A stretch of DNA of 38,634 nucleotides from Mogibacterium pumilum (lineage in GTDB: Bacteria; Bacillota; Clostridia; Peptostreptococcales; Anaerovoracaceae). The position numbers and the translations under genes were made by a program. Location of the stretch: the NCBI RefSeq assembly GCF_002243385.1, contig NZ_CP016199.1:133874-172507 (forward strand). The letters run 5' to 3'. The notes beneath the pieces are model-generated. The model saw only the letters and a list, made by a program, of their open reading frames with translations, was not told where the DNA came from and searched no databases. Each line of letters starts with the position of its first letter. Position 1 is the stretch's first letter. Shown in pieces: positions 9,265 to 17,871 of the stretch.

Positions 9265-9763
9265 GTTTCTTTCTTCTCCACCTAATAAATATTACCGAGA
9301 TAAGACACATCATAGTTCCTACGATAAATGCATTTATAACTTTCATTGTGTCTATACCGATGTGACTTATCTTCGAATCACTCTCTACTCCCGTGTTTAC
9401 CTTCGTAAATAGCTTACCTTCATTTATAGTATCTCGAACCTCTTTATCATAGCTTCCTGTTCCTTGCCAATCTACGGCAAAAAGATTGGAAACCATTTGC
9501 TTTTGGTCCGCTTTTTTCTTTTCTTTAATATCCTTCATCCTCGCCATGCTTTCATCTGTAAAGACAGCAAATCCGTATTGAGATAGAACATTCCCCTCTT
9601 TGCCATGCTCTCCACTTATGCTTTCAGGATCTAGTGCTATACCTGTTCCATCTGCATATGTATATATGGAAGAGAATGCTGTGAACACCAGAAAAAGTAT
9701 CGTTGTAATCAAAACGATACGATTCACATTACCTCTGCCATTTACTTTATCAGTAATGCTCAT
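9233..9763 (-). CDS. essA: T7SSb membrane protein EssA
   Basis: A 176-aa protein with an N-terminal signal/anchor helix (about residues 15-37), a ~100-residue extracellular region and a C-terminal membrane helix (about 138-160) followed by a basic cytoplasmic tail. This topology and the position between esxA and esaB are those of EssA (about 150 aa in staphylococci). A family-like Q-x-x-M-V-S-N-L-F stretch is visible in the middle. AAGGAAGG lies just before the ATG. It is the first gene after the intra-operon terminator, so the membrane genes from here on should be expressed below esxA. Sequence identity to known EssA is low, so the call leans on order and topology. Confidence 0.8.
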   Translation of the reverse strand: MSITDKVNGRGNVNRIVLITTILFLVFTAFSSIYTYADGTGIALDPESISGEHGKEGNVLSQYGFAVFTDESMARMKDIKEKKKADQKQMVSNLFAVDWQGTGSYDKEVRDTINEGKLFTKVNTGVESDSKISHIGIDTMKVINAFIVGTMMCLISVIFIRWRRKKHENIHNNRAR

Positions 9764-9814
9764 TATTCCTTCCTTTTAATTCTAATACGAGGTTATATTA
9801 CCCTCCCAAACATC

Positions 9815-9849
9815 AAAAAGTCCTTCGGCACCATAAGATGCCGAAGGAC
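9815..9849 (-). terminator. Intra-operon Rho-independent terminator after esxA
   Basis: An 11-bp perfect stem (9820-9830 with 9839-9849, containing CCTTCGGCA) with an 8-nt loop is followed on the minus strand by five Ts. It starts 9 nt after the esxA stop. I see no convincing promoter between it and essA, so read-through probably supplies the downstream membrane genes. Confidence 0.9.
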
Positions 9850-9857
9850 AACAATGA

Positions 9858-10145
9858 TTATCTGAACTGCCCTGCGATGTTTGAATCGAGTTCCTGTGCA
9901 GCAGCCAGAGATTGGTCAATCTGTCTAGCGATTGTCTCAACCAGTTCTCTGGTCTTGTCTAGTCCTGGCTTTAGTCCTGCAAACTGCTCAACATATGCGT
10001 TAGCAGCTGCACCTTCCCAGCTATCAGGCAGACTGTTAATAACATTCTGCATCTGTCCGATAAGACCTTCGAGCTCATTGCCCTGATTTCTGAGATTAGT
10101 TGCCGCCTGGGACAGCCCCTCTGCATTTAGTCTGATTTGTGACAT
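9858..10145 (-). CDS. esxA: WXG100 secreted protein EsxA
   Basis: A 95-aa helix-turn-helix protein with the W-E-G turn at about residues 43-45 (DSWEGAAANAYVEQF), the hallmark of ESAT-6/WXG100 proteins that leave through the EssC channel as dimers. It lacks a signal peptide and Cys, as usual. A strong AAGGAGGA precedes the ATG. It lies between the EsaA-like lipoprotein and a strong terminator, an arrangement that should give much more EsxA than EssA/B/C. Confidence 0.95.
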   Translation of the reverse strand: MSQIRLNAEGLSQAATNLRNQGNELEGLIGQMQNVINSLPDSWEGAAANAYVEQFAGLKPGLDKTRELVETIARQIDQSLAAAQELDSNIAGQFR

Positions 10146-10172
10146 GTCTTCCTCCTTAACTTTTAGTTAACA

Positions 10173-11633
10173 TTATTTCTTTTCAACCAGCATTGTTGGC
10201 TGAATTAAAAACTTTATTACGTCGCTACTTACTCTGCCATCAACCTTTGCATTAGACAGTATCTCGCTAAACGCCTTAAGTCTTGTTCTAGTATCAAGGC
10301 TGTTTGCTTCAGCAGTCTTATTGAAGGCATTTACAGATGCATCTAGTGCTGCATGGTTTTTAATATTAGTCTCATTCAGCACCTTTACGGTATCCATTGT
10401 AAACTTGCTATTTTCTGAATATGCAGCAGTTAGCTTAGAAACATTCTCATTCTGAATCTTGTTAAGCTGTTCTGTTGTGCTATTTAGAATCTGCAAGAAG
10501 TCATCCATTCTATACTGTATTGCCTTTTCGTATGTTGCTCCAGACGAGCTTACACCAGCAGTACTGTTCTTTGTCATAATTTCAGGACTTAGTTTTGATG
10601 ATAAGTTACCCATAGTCCCTTGATAGTTGTTAACAGCATTTAATAGATCAGTTTTATGATTTGCTATATCAGACGCAGATGGAGCCGAACCCGAAACTAC
10701 TCTTTCTGCTTCATCCAGCTTTGTTCTGGCATTATCTAAATCAGCACGGTTTGCTCCTGTAGCAAGATATTTATCTACTTCCTCTTTGTACTTAGCTACC
10801 GCTTCTTTATATCTATTTACATTATTAATGTAGTTTACAGTAGCATCAACATCAAGCTCTACTAGATTAAGCTTCTCAAATATAGCGTTAGACAGTGTTG
10901 GCGACAATATTTCACCACGTATTGTATCGTAATTTTTAGCATATGCCTCTTTATATAATGCGTTTAAATCTGAAGCATATGCTTTCCCATTTTCAGCAAG
11001 TCTACGTGTATCCTGATTATTGTATTTAACATTCTGTTCAGGCATGTTAGGCATTCTGAAGTCAGCATTATAGTTTCCTGCTGCAAGCTTTCTTGCTGCT
11101 GCCAAGTTGCTACCATCATTATTAAAGATAGCACTTACGTTGTACTGTCCAAGTTCTACCTCATCAAGTATCGCGTTAACGTACGCATATGCAAGCTTAT
11201 CATTAAATTTCTTATATGTCTCGAAGACTCGGTCAGATGTACCATCGTGAGATGCTTTATTAAGCTTGCTGCTGATCTTATATTCTAGTTTGATCGGCTG
11301 TGGATTCTTATAGTTAATATTTAAAATATTAGCCGACAAGTCAGATGGAAAGAAGATAGCTCCAGCATATGTTCCCTTTTTGATACCTTCCTCTGCCGAG
11401 GCGCTGGAAACAACCTTGTACTTCTTCTTATCAAGTGTTTTGATAAATTCTTCTGAATAGTTTACGGTCTTGCCTGAGTTCTCAACACCTATATCCTGAT
11501 TGACAATAGCAATGGTACCTGCTGTTGAACCTTTCTCTTTGCTCTCGCTCCATCCCTTGGAACACCCCGTTATCATCAATGAGATAACTAGAATGAAAAC
11601 CAATAGCAACGATGTGACTGTTTTCTTCTTCAC
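10173..11633 (-). CDS. EsaA-like lipoprotein (short form, no C-terminal membrane domain)
   Basis: A 486-aa lipoprotein whose signal ends in I-T-G-C (lipidated Cys24). After the Cys comes a domain typical of EsaA/YueB and the YhgE/Pip family: GTIAIVNQDIGVENSG, a short YSEEFIKTL helix, and KKGTYAGAIFFPSDLSANIL. Long helical, Asn/Lys/Glu-rich segments fill the remainder (~250-486). Classic EsaA/YueB is about 1000 aa with one N-terminal and several C-terminal membrane helices; this protein ends without them and uses a lipid anchor instead. A GTG at 11633 with AAGGTAGG upstream is chosen over a GTG at 11663, which has no ribosome site. First gene of the T7SS operon. It could also be a distinct lipoprotein with only the shared domain. 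Confidence 0.75.
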   Translation of the reverse strand: MKKKTVTSLLLVFILVISLMITGCSKGWSESKEKGSTAGTIAIVNQDIGVENSGKTVNYSEEFIKTLDKKKYKVVSSASAEEGIKKGTYAGAIFFPSDLSANILNINYKNPQPIKLEYKISSKLNKASHDGTSDRVFETYKKFNDKLAYAYVNAILDEVELGQYNVSAIFNNDGSNLAAARKLAAGNYNADFRMPNMPEQNVKYNNQDTRRLAENGKAYASDLNALYKEAYAKNYDTIRGEILSPTLSNAIFEKLNLVELDVDATVNYINNVNRYKEAVAKYKEEVDKYLATGANRADLDNARTKLDEAERVVSGSAPSASDIANHKTDLLNAVNNYQGTMGNLSSKLSPEIMTKNSTAGVSSSGATYEKAIQYRMDDFLQILNSTTEQLNKIQNENVSKLTAAYSENSKFTMDTVKVLNETNIKNHAALDASVNAFNKTAEANSLDTRTRLKAFSEILSNAKVDGRVSSDVIKFLIQPTMLVEKK

Positions 11634-11744
11634 TTTTAACCTACCTTTTCCGGATAAATACACTATGACACTACGTTCCTACTGAACTAAAATCACTTGT
11701 GTAAATATTCCAACACAATAATACCACACAATTTTCACAATTAT

Positions 11745-11773
11745 ATTATTATCTATAATTGCTCTTAAGTCAA
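11745..11773 (-). promoter_or_regulatory. Promoter of the T7SS operon
   Basis: On the minus strand TTGACT (11768-11773) is followed after 17 nt by AATAAT (11745-11750) inside an AT-rich tract. This is the only good sigma-A-like pair between the rplQ terminator and the EsaA-like gene. It predicts a leader of about 105 nt. Confidence 0.65.
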
Positions 11774-11833
11774 TACTTGTAGAAATTTTGGTATTTTCAC
11801 CTTTATATTTGTGCAGTTTTTGTTCGTTAATAT

Positions 11834-11860
11834 AAAAAGAGCCCTCCTCTCGGAGAACCC
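11834..11860 (-). terminator. Terminator of the ribosomal cluster after rplQ
   Basis: On the minus strand GGGTTCTCC pairs with GGAGGGCTC (including G-T pairs) around a GAGA loop, followed by a run of Ts, about 33 nt after the rplQ stop. It separates the ribosomal operon from the T7SS promoter. Confidence 0.88.
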
Positions 11861-11892
11861 TTTATTATAATTATATCGATTAGACGACAGCT

Positions 11893-12234
11893 CTATACGA
11901 GCTCGAGATATACGACCTCCGCATTATCTCCCTGTCTAGGTCCTAGCTTAAGAACTCTTGTGTATCCACCATTACGCTCAGCGTACTCCGGTGCGATCTC
12001 ATCAAAGAGCTTTGTAACTACATCTTCGTCGAAAACGTATGCGAGAACCTGTCTTCTTGCATGAAGATCTCCACGCTTAGCTAGAGTAATTAGCTTCTCA
12101 GCTTCACGACCTGCTTCCTTCGCTCTATCTAGAGTTGTAGTAATTCTACCTTCTCTGAATAGATCGGTTACGAGGTTTCTTAGCATGGATTTTCTGTGTG
12201 CAGAATTTCTGCCCAGCTTCTTGTAACCATTCAT
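11893..12234 (-). CDS. rplQ: 50S ribosomal protein L17
   Basis: A 113-aa L17 with the typical N-terminus ([21 protein letters not shown]) and C-terminal [21 protein letters not shown]. It binds 23S rRNA near the peptide exit tunnel. AAAGGAG precedes the ATG. It is the last gene of the alpha operon, 19 nt after rpoA, and a terminator follows. The length fits the short bacterial L17 form. Confidence 0.98.
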   Translation of the reverse strand: MNGYKKLGRNSAHRKSMLRNLVTDLFREGRITTTLDRAKEAGREAEKLITLAKRGDLHARRQVLAYVFDEDVVTKLFDEIAPEYAERNGGYTRVLKLGPRQGDNAEVVYLELV

Positions 12235-12253
12235 CAGTCTCTACTCCTTTCAG

Positions 12254-13201
12254 TTAGTTTTCGTCATTAGGCTTAAGGCTCAACCCGAGCTCTGTAAGCT
12301 TATTCTTTACTTCTACAAGCGACTTCATTCCGAGGTTTCTAACCTTCATCATGTCTTCTTCAGTACGCTGTGTTAGCTCCTGAACCGTGTTGATTGAAGC
12401 TCTCTTGAGGCAGTTGAACGAACGAACTGAGAGCTCCAGCTCTTCAATTGTCATCTCAAGCGCCTTCTCCTTACGAGCTTCGCTCTTCTCAACCATGAAG
12501 TCCATCTCGTTCACCTCAGAACCTAGTCCAATGAATAGGTTGAGGTGCTCCAGCATGATCTTTGCACCGATGGAAACACCCTCTTCTGGGGTGATAGATC
12601 CATCTGTCCAAAGTTCAAGCGTTAGCTTATCGTAATCAGTCACCTGCCCAACTCTTGTATTCTCAACTGTGAAGTTAACCTTCTTAACAGGTGTGAATAT
12701 TGAGTCTACCGGAATAACTGCTATAGGAGTTGAATCTGTCTTATTCTGCTCTGCAGGCACATATCCTCTTCCCGAAGCGATGTTCATCTCCATTACCAAA
12801 GTTGCATTCTCTGCAAGAGTTGCAATGTGTAAATCCGGATTGAAAATCTCTGTATCGGAATCAACGATAATATCCGCCGCTGTTACTTCTCTAGCACCAA
12901 CAGCATTGATAATAGCTCTCTTCTCCTCGTCGCCATTGATTCTTACAGCGAGTCTCTTGAGGTTCAAGATAATCTCTGTAACATCTTCTTTGACGCCTGG
13001 AATGGTTGAGAACTCATGAAGCACACCGTCAATCTTAACCGAAGTGATAGCTGCTCCCGGTAAAGAGCTGAGAAGAATTCTTCTCATGCAGTTTCCGAGC
13101 GTTGTACCGTATCCTCTCTCGAGAGGTTCTACAACGAACTTTCCGTACTGTCCATTTTCATCGATTTCCTTAGTAATTGTTGGCTTTACTATCTCAATCA
13201 T
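12254..13201 (-). CDS. rpoA: RNA polymerase alpha subunit
   Basis: A 315-aa alpha subunit. The N-terminal assembly domain (about 1-230) has the signature [20 protein letters not shown]. The C-terminal DNA/activator-binding domain (about 245-305) shows [20 protein letters not shown] and the helix-hairpin-helix [12 protein letters not shown]. The length is normal for Firmicutes. GGGAGG stands 8 nt before the start. It is separated from rpsD by 79 nt that hold a 10-bp AT-rich inverted repeat, a wider gap than elsewhere in this part of the cluster. Confidence 0.99.
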   Translation of the reverse strand: MIEIVKPTITKEIDENGQYGKFVVEPLERGYGTTLGNCMRRILLSSLPGAAITSVKIDGVLHEFSTIPGVKEDVTEIILNLKRLAVRINGDEEKRAIINAVGAREVTAADIIVDSDTEIFNPDLHIATLAENATLVMEMNIASGRGYVPAEQNKTDSTPIAVIPVDSIFTPVKKVNFTVENTRVGQVTDYDKLTLELWTDGSITPEEGVSIGAKIMLEHLNLFIGLGSEVNEMDFMVEKSEARKEKALEMTIEELELSVRSFNCLKRASINTVQELTQRTEEDMMKVRNLGMKSLVEVKNKLTELGLSLKPNDEN

Positions 13202-13236
13202 TTTATTCCTCCCATAAATCTACTGATCTGACGATT

Positions 13237-13273
13237 ATTAATTAATGCAATATATGCAAGCGTATTAATTAAT
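13237..13273. repeat. AT-rich inverted repeat between rpsD and rpoA
   Basis: ATTAATTAAT occurs at 13237-13246 and 13264-13273. The word is self-complementary, so the two copies can form a hairpin in the rpsD-rpoA gap. It lacks a T-run after the stem. A role as RNA processing or stability element between rpsD and rpoA is possible but only inferred. Confidence 0.5.
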
Positions 13274-13280
13274 CGAGCGA

Positions 13281-13868
13281 CTATCTTGAGTAGAACTCAA
13301 CAATGTTGTGCTCTGCGATCGGTAAATCAATGTCTTCACGGATTGGTGCTGTAACGATTTTACCCTCAAGCTTGTCAAGATCAATGCTGATCCACTGTGG
13401 AGTTGTAATAACCATATCCTTAAGCTCTTTGAACTTAGGAGATGACTGAGACTTTTCCTTTACAGTGATTACGTCTCCAGCCTTGAGTTCCATTGAAGGA
13501 ATGTTGGCCTTTTTGCCATTAACTAGGAAATGTCCGTGGTTAACGAGCTGTCTAGCTTCTCTTCTTGTAGCTGCAAAACCCATTCTGAATACAACGTTGT
13601 CGAATCTGCTCTCTAGCATTACGAGAAGGTTTGTACCAACCTGTCCAGGTCTCTTTTCAGCTTTAGCATATAGATTTCTGAACTGCTTCTCCTGAAGCCC
13701 GTATACGAATTTAACCTTCTGCTTCTCGTTGAGCTGAAGGCCGTACTCGCTCTTCTTTCTTCTGCTCTGCTGAGCCTGTCTCTTAGATTTTTTATTTATA
13801 CCCATGTACTGTGGCTCAATGCCTAGTGTCTTAGCTCTCTTCAGTACCGGTTCTCTATTTCTAGCCAT
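13281..13868 (-). CDS. rpsD: 30S ribosomal protein S4 (Cys-free form)
   Basis: A 195-aa S4, the 16S rRNA binder that starts 30S assembly. The S4 RNA-binding domain lies at about residues 84-145 (LESRFDNVVFRMGFAATRREARQLVNHGHFLVNG). The N-terminus lacks the four zinc Cys found in the other S4 type. In many bacteria S4 represses its own operon by binding the leader; here rpsD lies in the alpha operon behind rpsM and rpsK, whose leader shows a candidate structured element (14697-14767). Confidence 0.98.
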   Translation of the reverse strand: MARNREPVLKRAKTLGIEPQYMGINKKSKRQAQQSRRKKSEYGLQLNEKQKVKFVYGLQEKQFRNLYAKAEKRPGQVGTNLLVMLESRFDNVVFRMGFAATRREARQLVNHGHFLVNGKKANIPSMELKAGDVITVKEKSQSSPKFKELKDMVITTPQWISIDLDKLEGKIVTAPIREDIDLPIAEHNIVEFYSR

Positions 13869-13890
13869 GTATTGTTACTCCTCCTTCCGC

Positions 13891-14286
13891 TTAGACTCTT
13901 CTCTTCTTAGGTGGCCTGCATCCATTGTGAGGAATAGGCGTAATGTCCTTAATCATTGTTACATTGAGTCCAGCAGTCTGAAGTGCTCTGATAGCAGCTT
14001 CTCTACCGGATCCAGGACCCTTTACGTATACCTCTACTGTCTTTAGACCATGCTCCATAGCTGCCTTTGCTGCAACTTCAGCAGCGCTCTGTGCAGCAAA
14101 AGGTGTCGACTTTCTCGAACCTCTGAAGCCATTTGAGCCAGCGCTTGACCATGATAGTGCGTTTCCGTCCATATCTGTTAGAGTAACTAGTGTGTTGTTA
14201 AATGTGGACTGGATGTGAGCCTGGCCTCTTTCAACGTTTTTACGTTCTCTTTTCTTCTTTCTAACTGTCTTCTTAACAGCTGCCAT
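13891..14286 (-). CDS. rpsK: 30S ribosomal protein S11
   Basis: A 131-aa S11 with the conserved [20 protein letters not shown] and the C-terminal [10 protein letters not shown]. It forms part of the 30S platform near the mRNA exit site. It starts 20 nt after rpsM and has GGAGG before the ATG. Order rpsM-rpsK-rpsD-rpoA-rplQ is the standard alpha operon. Confidence 0.99.
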   Translation of the reverse strand: MAAVKKTVRKKKRERKNVERGQAHIQSTFNNTLVTLTDMDGNALSWSSAGSNGFRGSRKSTPFAAQSAAEVAAKAAMEHGLKTVEVYVKGPGSGREAAIRALQTAGLNVTMIKDITPIPHNGCRPPKKRRV

Positions 14287-14306
14287 ATTTCTCTACCTCC
14301 TTGTCC

Positions 14307-14672
14307 TTATTTCTTCTTGCCAGCAAGACGCTTAGGACCCTTACGAGTTCTTGCGTTTGTCTTGGTCTTCTGGCCTCTAACTGGGAGACCTCTTCTGTGT
14401 CTGATTCCTCTGTAGCTTCCGATCTCCATCAGTCTCTTGATGTTGAGGGAAACTTCTCTTCTTAGATCACCTTCTACGATATGTTCAGTCTCAATGACCT
14501 TTCTAATCTTTCCGGCATCTTCTTCTGTAAGATCTCTTACTCTGATGTCACCATCCACTCCTGCTTTAGCGAGGATGTCCTTGGATGTTACTAGACCGAT
14601 TCCATAGATATAAGTAAGACCGATTTCGATTCTCTTATCTCTAGGTAGGTCAACTCCGGCAATTCTTGCCAT
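14307..14672 (-). CDS. rpsM: 30S ribosomal protein S13
   Basis: A 121-aa S13 with the N-terminal [22 protein letters not shown] and the C-terminal basic tail that reaches the tRNA sites ([20 protein letters not shown]). It forms the intersubunit bridge in the 30S head. It is the first gene of the alpha operon; a 121-nt gap with promoter and RNA structure lies upstream, unlike the tight packing before it. AAGGAGG lies just before the ATG. Confidence 0.99.
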   Translation of the reverse strand: MARIAGVDLPRDKRIEIGLTYIYGIGLVTSKDILAKAGVDGDIRVRDLTEEDAGKIRKVIETEHIVEGDLRREVSLNIKRLMEIGSYRGIRHRRGLPVRGQKTKTNARTRKGPKRLAGKKK

Positions 14673-14696
14673 TTCTTCCTCCTTTCCTATCTTCCG

Positions 14697-14767
14697 TCAC
14701 CAACCCGGGGGTGATATAGACAGGGGTTACGTTTAATAAAGCTGTACTGAGTTCCCGGCAAAACAGC
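14697..14767 (-). promoter_or_regulatory. Candidate kissing-loop or pseudoknot leader of rpsM (alpha operon)
   Basis: Minus strand: hairpin 1 pairs GCTGT (14763-14767) with ACAGC (14741-14745), and its loop holds CCGGG (14754-14758). Hairpin 2 pairs TCACC (14710-14714) with GGTGA (14697-14701), with loop CCCGGGTT. The two loops are complementary over 5 bp (CCGGG/CCCGG). Hairpin 2 ends about 12 nt before the rpsM ribosome site. This resembles in principle the S4-bound pseudoknot of the E. coli alpha leader. Seen pairing; inferred function. Confidence 0.5.
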
Positions 14768-14777
14768 ACGTTATAAT

Positions 14778-14806
14778 ATTATAACCTATTTTATTAGCCT
14801 TGTCTC
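14778..14806 (-). promoter_or_regulatory. Internal promoter before rpsM
   Basis: On the minus strand GAGACA (14801-14806, inside the 3' end of rpmJ) is followed after exactly 17 nt by TATAAT (14778-14783). Transcription would begin around 14771, just before the structured rpsM leader. The -10 is consensus and the -35 matches 4 of 6. Confidence 0.6.
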
Positions 14807-14907
14807 TGCTTATGCTTAGGATTTTCACAGATTACCATGACTTTTCCATGTCTCTTGATTACCTTGCACTTTTCGCAAATTGGCTTTACTGAAGCTCTAA
14901 CTTTCAT
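14794..14907 (-). CDS. rpmJ: 50S ribosomal protein L36 (zinc form)
   Basis: A 37-aa L36 starting [15 protein letters not shown] and ending KHKQRQG. The zinc ligands are Cys11, Cys14, Cys27 and His32, so this is the zinc-binding (C+) version. The frame runs from ATG at 14907 to TAA at 14794, with GGAGGAG upstream. It lies between infA and rpsM as in most Firmicutes, 17 nt after infA. Confidence 0.97.
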   Translation of the reverse strand: MKVRASVKPICEKCKVIKRHGKVMVICENPKHKQRQG

Positions 14908-14924
14908 ATTAGCTCCTCCTTTAA

Positions 14925-15146
14925 TTAGTTCTTATCACGCCACGTGATCCTCCCACGTGTTAAATCATAAGGTGATAATTCTACCTTTACTTTGTCACCC
15001 GGTAGAATTCTGATGTAATTCATTCTGATCTTACCGGAAATGTGGGCGAGGACTTCGAAGCCGTTCTCTAGCTTTACCTTGAACATAGCGTTTGGCTGTG
15101 CGTCGATGACCGTGCCCATTACTTCTATCGAATTCTTTTTCGACAT
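14925..15146 (-). CDS. infA: Translation initiation factor IF-1
   Basis: A 73-aa IF-1, a single S1-like OB-fold domain ([21 protein letters not shown], then [19 protein letters not shown]). It binds the ribosomal A site during initiation and aids IF-2 and IF-3. The length is standard. AAGGAG stands upstream. It lies 13 nt after map, in the usual map-infA-rpmJ order. Confidence 0.98.
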   Translation of the reverse strand: MSKKNSIEVMGTVIDAQPNAMFKVKLENGFEVLAHISGKIRMNYIRILPGDKVKVELSPYDLTRGRITWRDKN

Positions 15147-15159
15147 AAATTCAGTCTCC

Positions 15160-15909
15160 TTATATCAACGTGAGCAGCTCAGGCTCTCCGTCTGTGATTA
15201 CTACGGTATTCTCATAGTGAGCCGCCAGTAGTCCATCGTCTGTAACGACTGTCCAGTCATTACCTAGAACTCTGGTTCCGTAGGAACCCTGTGTAATCAT
15301 CGGCTCAATTGCCAGAACCATTCCCTCCTTGAGGTGTGGTCCAGTGTGAGCATCCCCATAATTAGGAACCTGTGGATCTTCGTGAAGATCGCGTCCGATC
15401 CCGTGTCCTAAATACTCTCTAATGACACCGAATCCGTTGGACTCAGCATATTCCTGAATAGCGTGTCCTATGTCGTGTAGTCTATAACCTACCATCGCAT
15501 ACTTTATGCCTTCAAAAAAGCTCTGCTTTGTTACTTCAATCAGTTTACGAGCCTCGTCACTGATTTCGCCTACAGCATATGTTCTGGCTGCATCGCTACA
15601 ATAGCCCTTGTATGTTGAACCTGTATCAACGCTTACAATATCGCCTTCCTTGAGCACTCTATCTCTGGAGGGGATTCCATGTACTACCTCGTCATTAACA
15701 GATACGCAAGCCGCACCAGGAAATCCGCCATATCCCTTAAAGGTTGGCTTCATCTTATAGTGGAGAATTCTCTCCTCTACAAAATTATCGATTGCGTGTG
15801 TAGTCACGCCAGGTTTGATGAATCCTTCGACATCTCGAAGGATTTCACCTGTAACCTTAGCTGCTTCACGCATGATATCAATTTCTCTTTTCGACTTAAT
15901 TATTATCAT
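15160..15909 (-). CDS. map: Methionine aminopeptidase, type I
   Basis: A 249-aa enzyme that removes the N-terminal Met from new proteins. The five metal ligands are in place: Asp95 (VDTG), Asp106 (CSDAARTY), His169 (GHGIG), Glu202 (AIEP) and Glu233 (ENTV). There is no N-terminal extension, so it is the short type Ia form. The start lies 2 nt after the adk stop and its GAGG ribosome site is within the adk end, indicating coupling. Confidence 0.98.
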   Translation of the reverse strand: MIIIKSKREIDIMREAAKVTGEILRDVEGFIKPGVTTHAIDNFVEERILHYKMKPTFKGYGGFPGAACVSVNDEVVHGIPSRDRVLKEGDIVSVDTGSTYKGYCSDAARTYAVGEISDEARKLIEVTKQSFFEGIKYAMVGYRLHDIGHAIQEYAESNGFGVIREYLGHGIGRDLHEDPQVPNYGDAHTGPHLKEGMVLAIEPMITQGSYGTRVLGNDWTVVTDDGLLAAHYENTVVITDGEPELLTLI

Positions 15910-15911
15910 GA

Positions 15912-16574
15912 CTAATTTGCCTCTATTGCCTTTACGACATCTGCGAAAACCTCATCGTGAGTCTTCTCTCCGTCGAAGTTGGCGAGCACGTTCTGCTGCT
16001 CATAGTATCCGATGAGCGGAGCAGTTTCGTTCTCGTACACGTTAATTCTGTTTTCTACAGTTTCGCGATTATCATCCTTACGCTGGATTAGCTCTCCACC
16101 GCAAGTATCGCAAATTCCTTCCTTCTTAGGCGGAACATTCATTACATGGTAGCTTGCACCACAGGATTTGCATACGCGTCTTCCTGCGATACGCTCGACG
16201 AGAACGTCCTTTCTAACTTTGAAGTTAAGAACTATATCTAGCTTTTGACCGTTATCAGATAGGAATTTATCTAGCTGTTCGGCCTGGAAGATAGTTCTTG
16301 GGAATCCGTCTAGGAGAAATCCCTCTTTGCAGTCATCTTTCTGAAGTCTGTCTGTAACCAGATCAACTACTAATTCATCCGGTACTAACTTTCCTTCATC
16401 CATATATCCCTTTGCCTTTTTACCAAGCTCTGTTCCTTCCTTGATGTTAGCGCGGAATATATCTCCTGTAGAGATATGTGGAACATTGTACTTTTCAATT
16501 ACCTTAGCCGCCTGTGTGCCTTTACCGGCTCCAGGAGGACCAAGTAAAACAGTTCTTAACATGTTGTGTGCCAT
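15912..16574 (-). CDS. adk: Adenylate kinase (zinc-lid, long form)
   Basis: A 220-aa kinase catalysing ATP + AMP to 2 ADP. The P-loop GPPGAGKGT lies at 12-20, the AMP-binding region at about 35-65 and the DGFPRT motif at 89-94. The lid has four Cys (135, 138, 155, 158) that bind structural zinc, as in many Gram-positive enzymes. Start is uncertain: an ATG at 16562 (MLRTVLLGPP) would match most homologues and has AAAGGA at better spacing; AGGAAAGG is very close to the ATG at 16574. It is 14 nt after secY. Confidence 0.97.
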   Translation of the reverse strand: MAHNMLRTVLLGPPGAGKGTQAAKVIEKYNVPHISTGDIFRANIKEGTELGKKAKGYMDEGKLVPDELVVDLVTDRLQKDDCKEGFLLDGFPRTIFQAEQLDKFLSDNGQKLDIVLNFKVRKDVLVERIAGRRVCKSCGASYHVMNVPPKKEGICDTCGGELIQRKDDNRETVENRINVYENETAPLIGYYEQQNVLANFDGEKTHDEVFADVVKAIEAN

Positions 16575-16588
16575 CCTTTCCTAAACGA

Positions 16589-17869
16589 TTATTTAAGAAA
16601 TCCTTGATAATTTCTATTGAGCATTTGATTCTCAATCTGCTGCACTGTATCTAGAGCTACACCTACTGCGATAAGGAGTGATGTTCCACCGAACGAAAGC
16701 TTTAACGGTGTGAATTCACTAATTACAGTTGGGATAGTAGCTACGCACGCCAAGAATATTCCTCCTACGAGGCACAATCTCGACATGATTCTGGATAAGT
16801 ATTCCTCAGTTGCTGCACCAGGTCTAATTCCCGGAACGAAACCGCCGCTCTGTCTCATATTATCTGCAACTTCTTCTGGCTTAAAAGTAATAGCCGTATA
16901 GAAGTATGTGAAAAACAGTGTCAGTGTGATATTTAATATTGCGTAAATCCAAATTCCTGGATCCCCTGATGGTGATAGGTACTTCGACATCCACTGTGCA
17001 AATGAAGACTGTGGAACGAAGTAAGTTATCGTCAGTGGGAACTGAAGCAGAGACAGCGAGAAGATAATCGGAATTACTCCTGCCTGGTTAACCTTAATTG
17101 GAATATGGGTTGACTGGCCGCCGTACATCTTTCTTCCAACCATACGCTTTGCGTACTGTACTGGAATCTTTCTTGTTCCCTGCTGCATCAGTATGATAAC
17201 GACAGTAATTAGTACTGCCACAACTACTAATGCAATAACAGCAACTACACTTAGTGCTCCTTCTTTCACCTGCGTGTGAATTCCTCTAACTGCTGTTGGA
17301 ATTCTTGCGATAATGCCGCCGAAAATGATCATCGAGATGCCGTTTCCGACACCGTATTCGTTAATCTGTTCTCCTAGCCACATTAGGAACGCGGTTCCTG
17401 CTGTCAGGACTGTAATGATTACGATCATTGAGAAGGCATTCTGGTTAACAATCGCTCTTCTGAAAAGACCAATCGTCAAACCTGTTGCCTGAACCAATCC
17501 TAACACTATGGTTAAATATCTCGTAATTGTCGCCATTTTCTTACGGCCTTCGTTTCCTTCCTTCGAGAGTCTCTCAAAGTACGGGAAGGCTATTGTAAGA
17601 AGCTGGACGATAATAGAAGCGGTTACATATGGAGTGATGCTCAAAGCAAATATTGTGAAATTGCTGAAAGCTCCTCCGGAAAATAAATCAAACAAGTCGA
17701 GAAGCCCTGTCTGACCCTGAAACATCTGAGCAAGATAATCTCTATTGATTCCTGGAACTGGAATATTGGATCCTATTCTGAAAACAAGTAGTATCACGAG
17801 TGTAAAAAGAATCTTCGAACGAATTTCTTTTACACGCCACGCATTAGAGAGTGTCTTGAGAAGTCCCAT
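16589..17869 (-). CDS. secY: Protein translocase channel subunit SecY
   Basis: A 426-aa integral membrane protein with ten predicted helices forming the Sec channel. Conserved parts include the N-terminal RSKILFTLVILLVFRIGSNIPVPG, the plug-region GGAFSNFTIFALSITPYVTASI and the cytoplasmic loop RKIPVQYAKRMVG. Length is normal. It begins 2 nt after the rplO stop. It exports the lipoproteins and the surface protein seen elsewhere in the window, unlike the signal-less T7SS cargo. Confidence 0.99.
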   Translation of the reverse strand: MGLLKTLSNAWRVKEIRSKILFTLVILLVFRIGSNIPVPGINRDYLAQMFQGQTGLLDLFDLFSGGAFSNFTIFALSITPYVTASIIVQLLTIAFPYFERLSKEGNEGRKKMATITRYLTIVLGLVQATGLTIGLFRRAIVNQNAFSMIVIITVLTAGTAFLMWLGEQINEYGVGNGISMIIFGGIIARIPTAVRGIHTQVKEGALSVVAVIALVVVAVLITVVIILMQQGTRKIPVQYAKRMVGRKMYGGQSTHIPIKVNQAGVIPIIFSLSLLQFPLTITYFVPQSSFAQWMSKYLSPSGDPGIWIYAILNITLTLFFTYFYTAITFKPEEVADNMRQSGGFVPGIRPGAATEEYLSRIMSRLCLVGGIFLACVATIPTVISEFTPLKLSFGGTSLLIAVGVALDTVQQIENQMLNRNYQGFLK

Positions 17870-17871
17870 GA

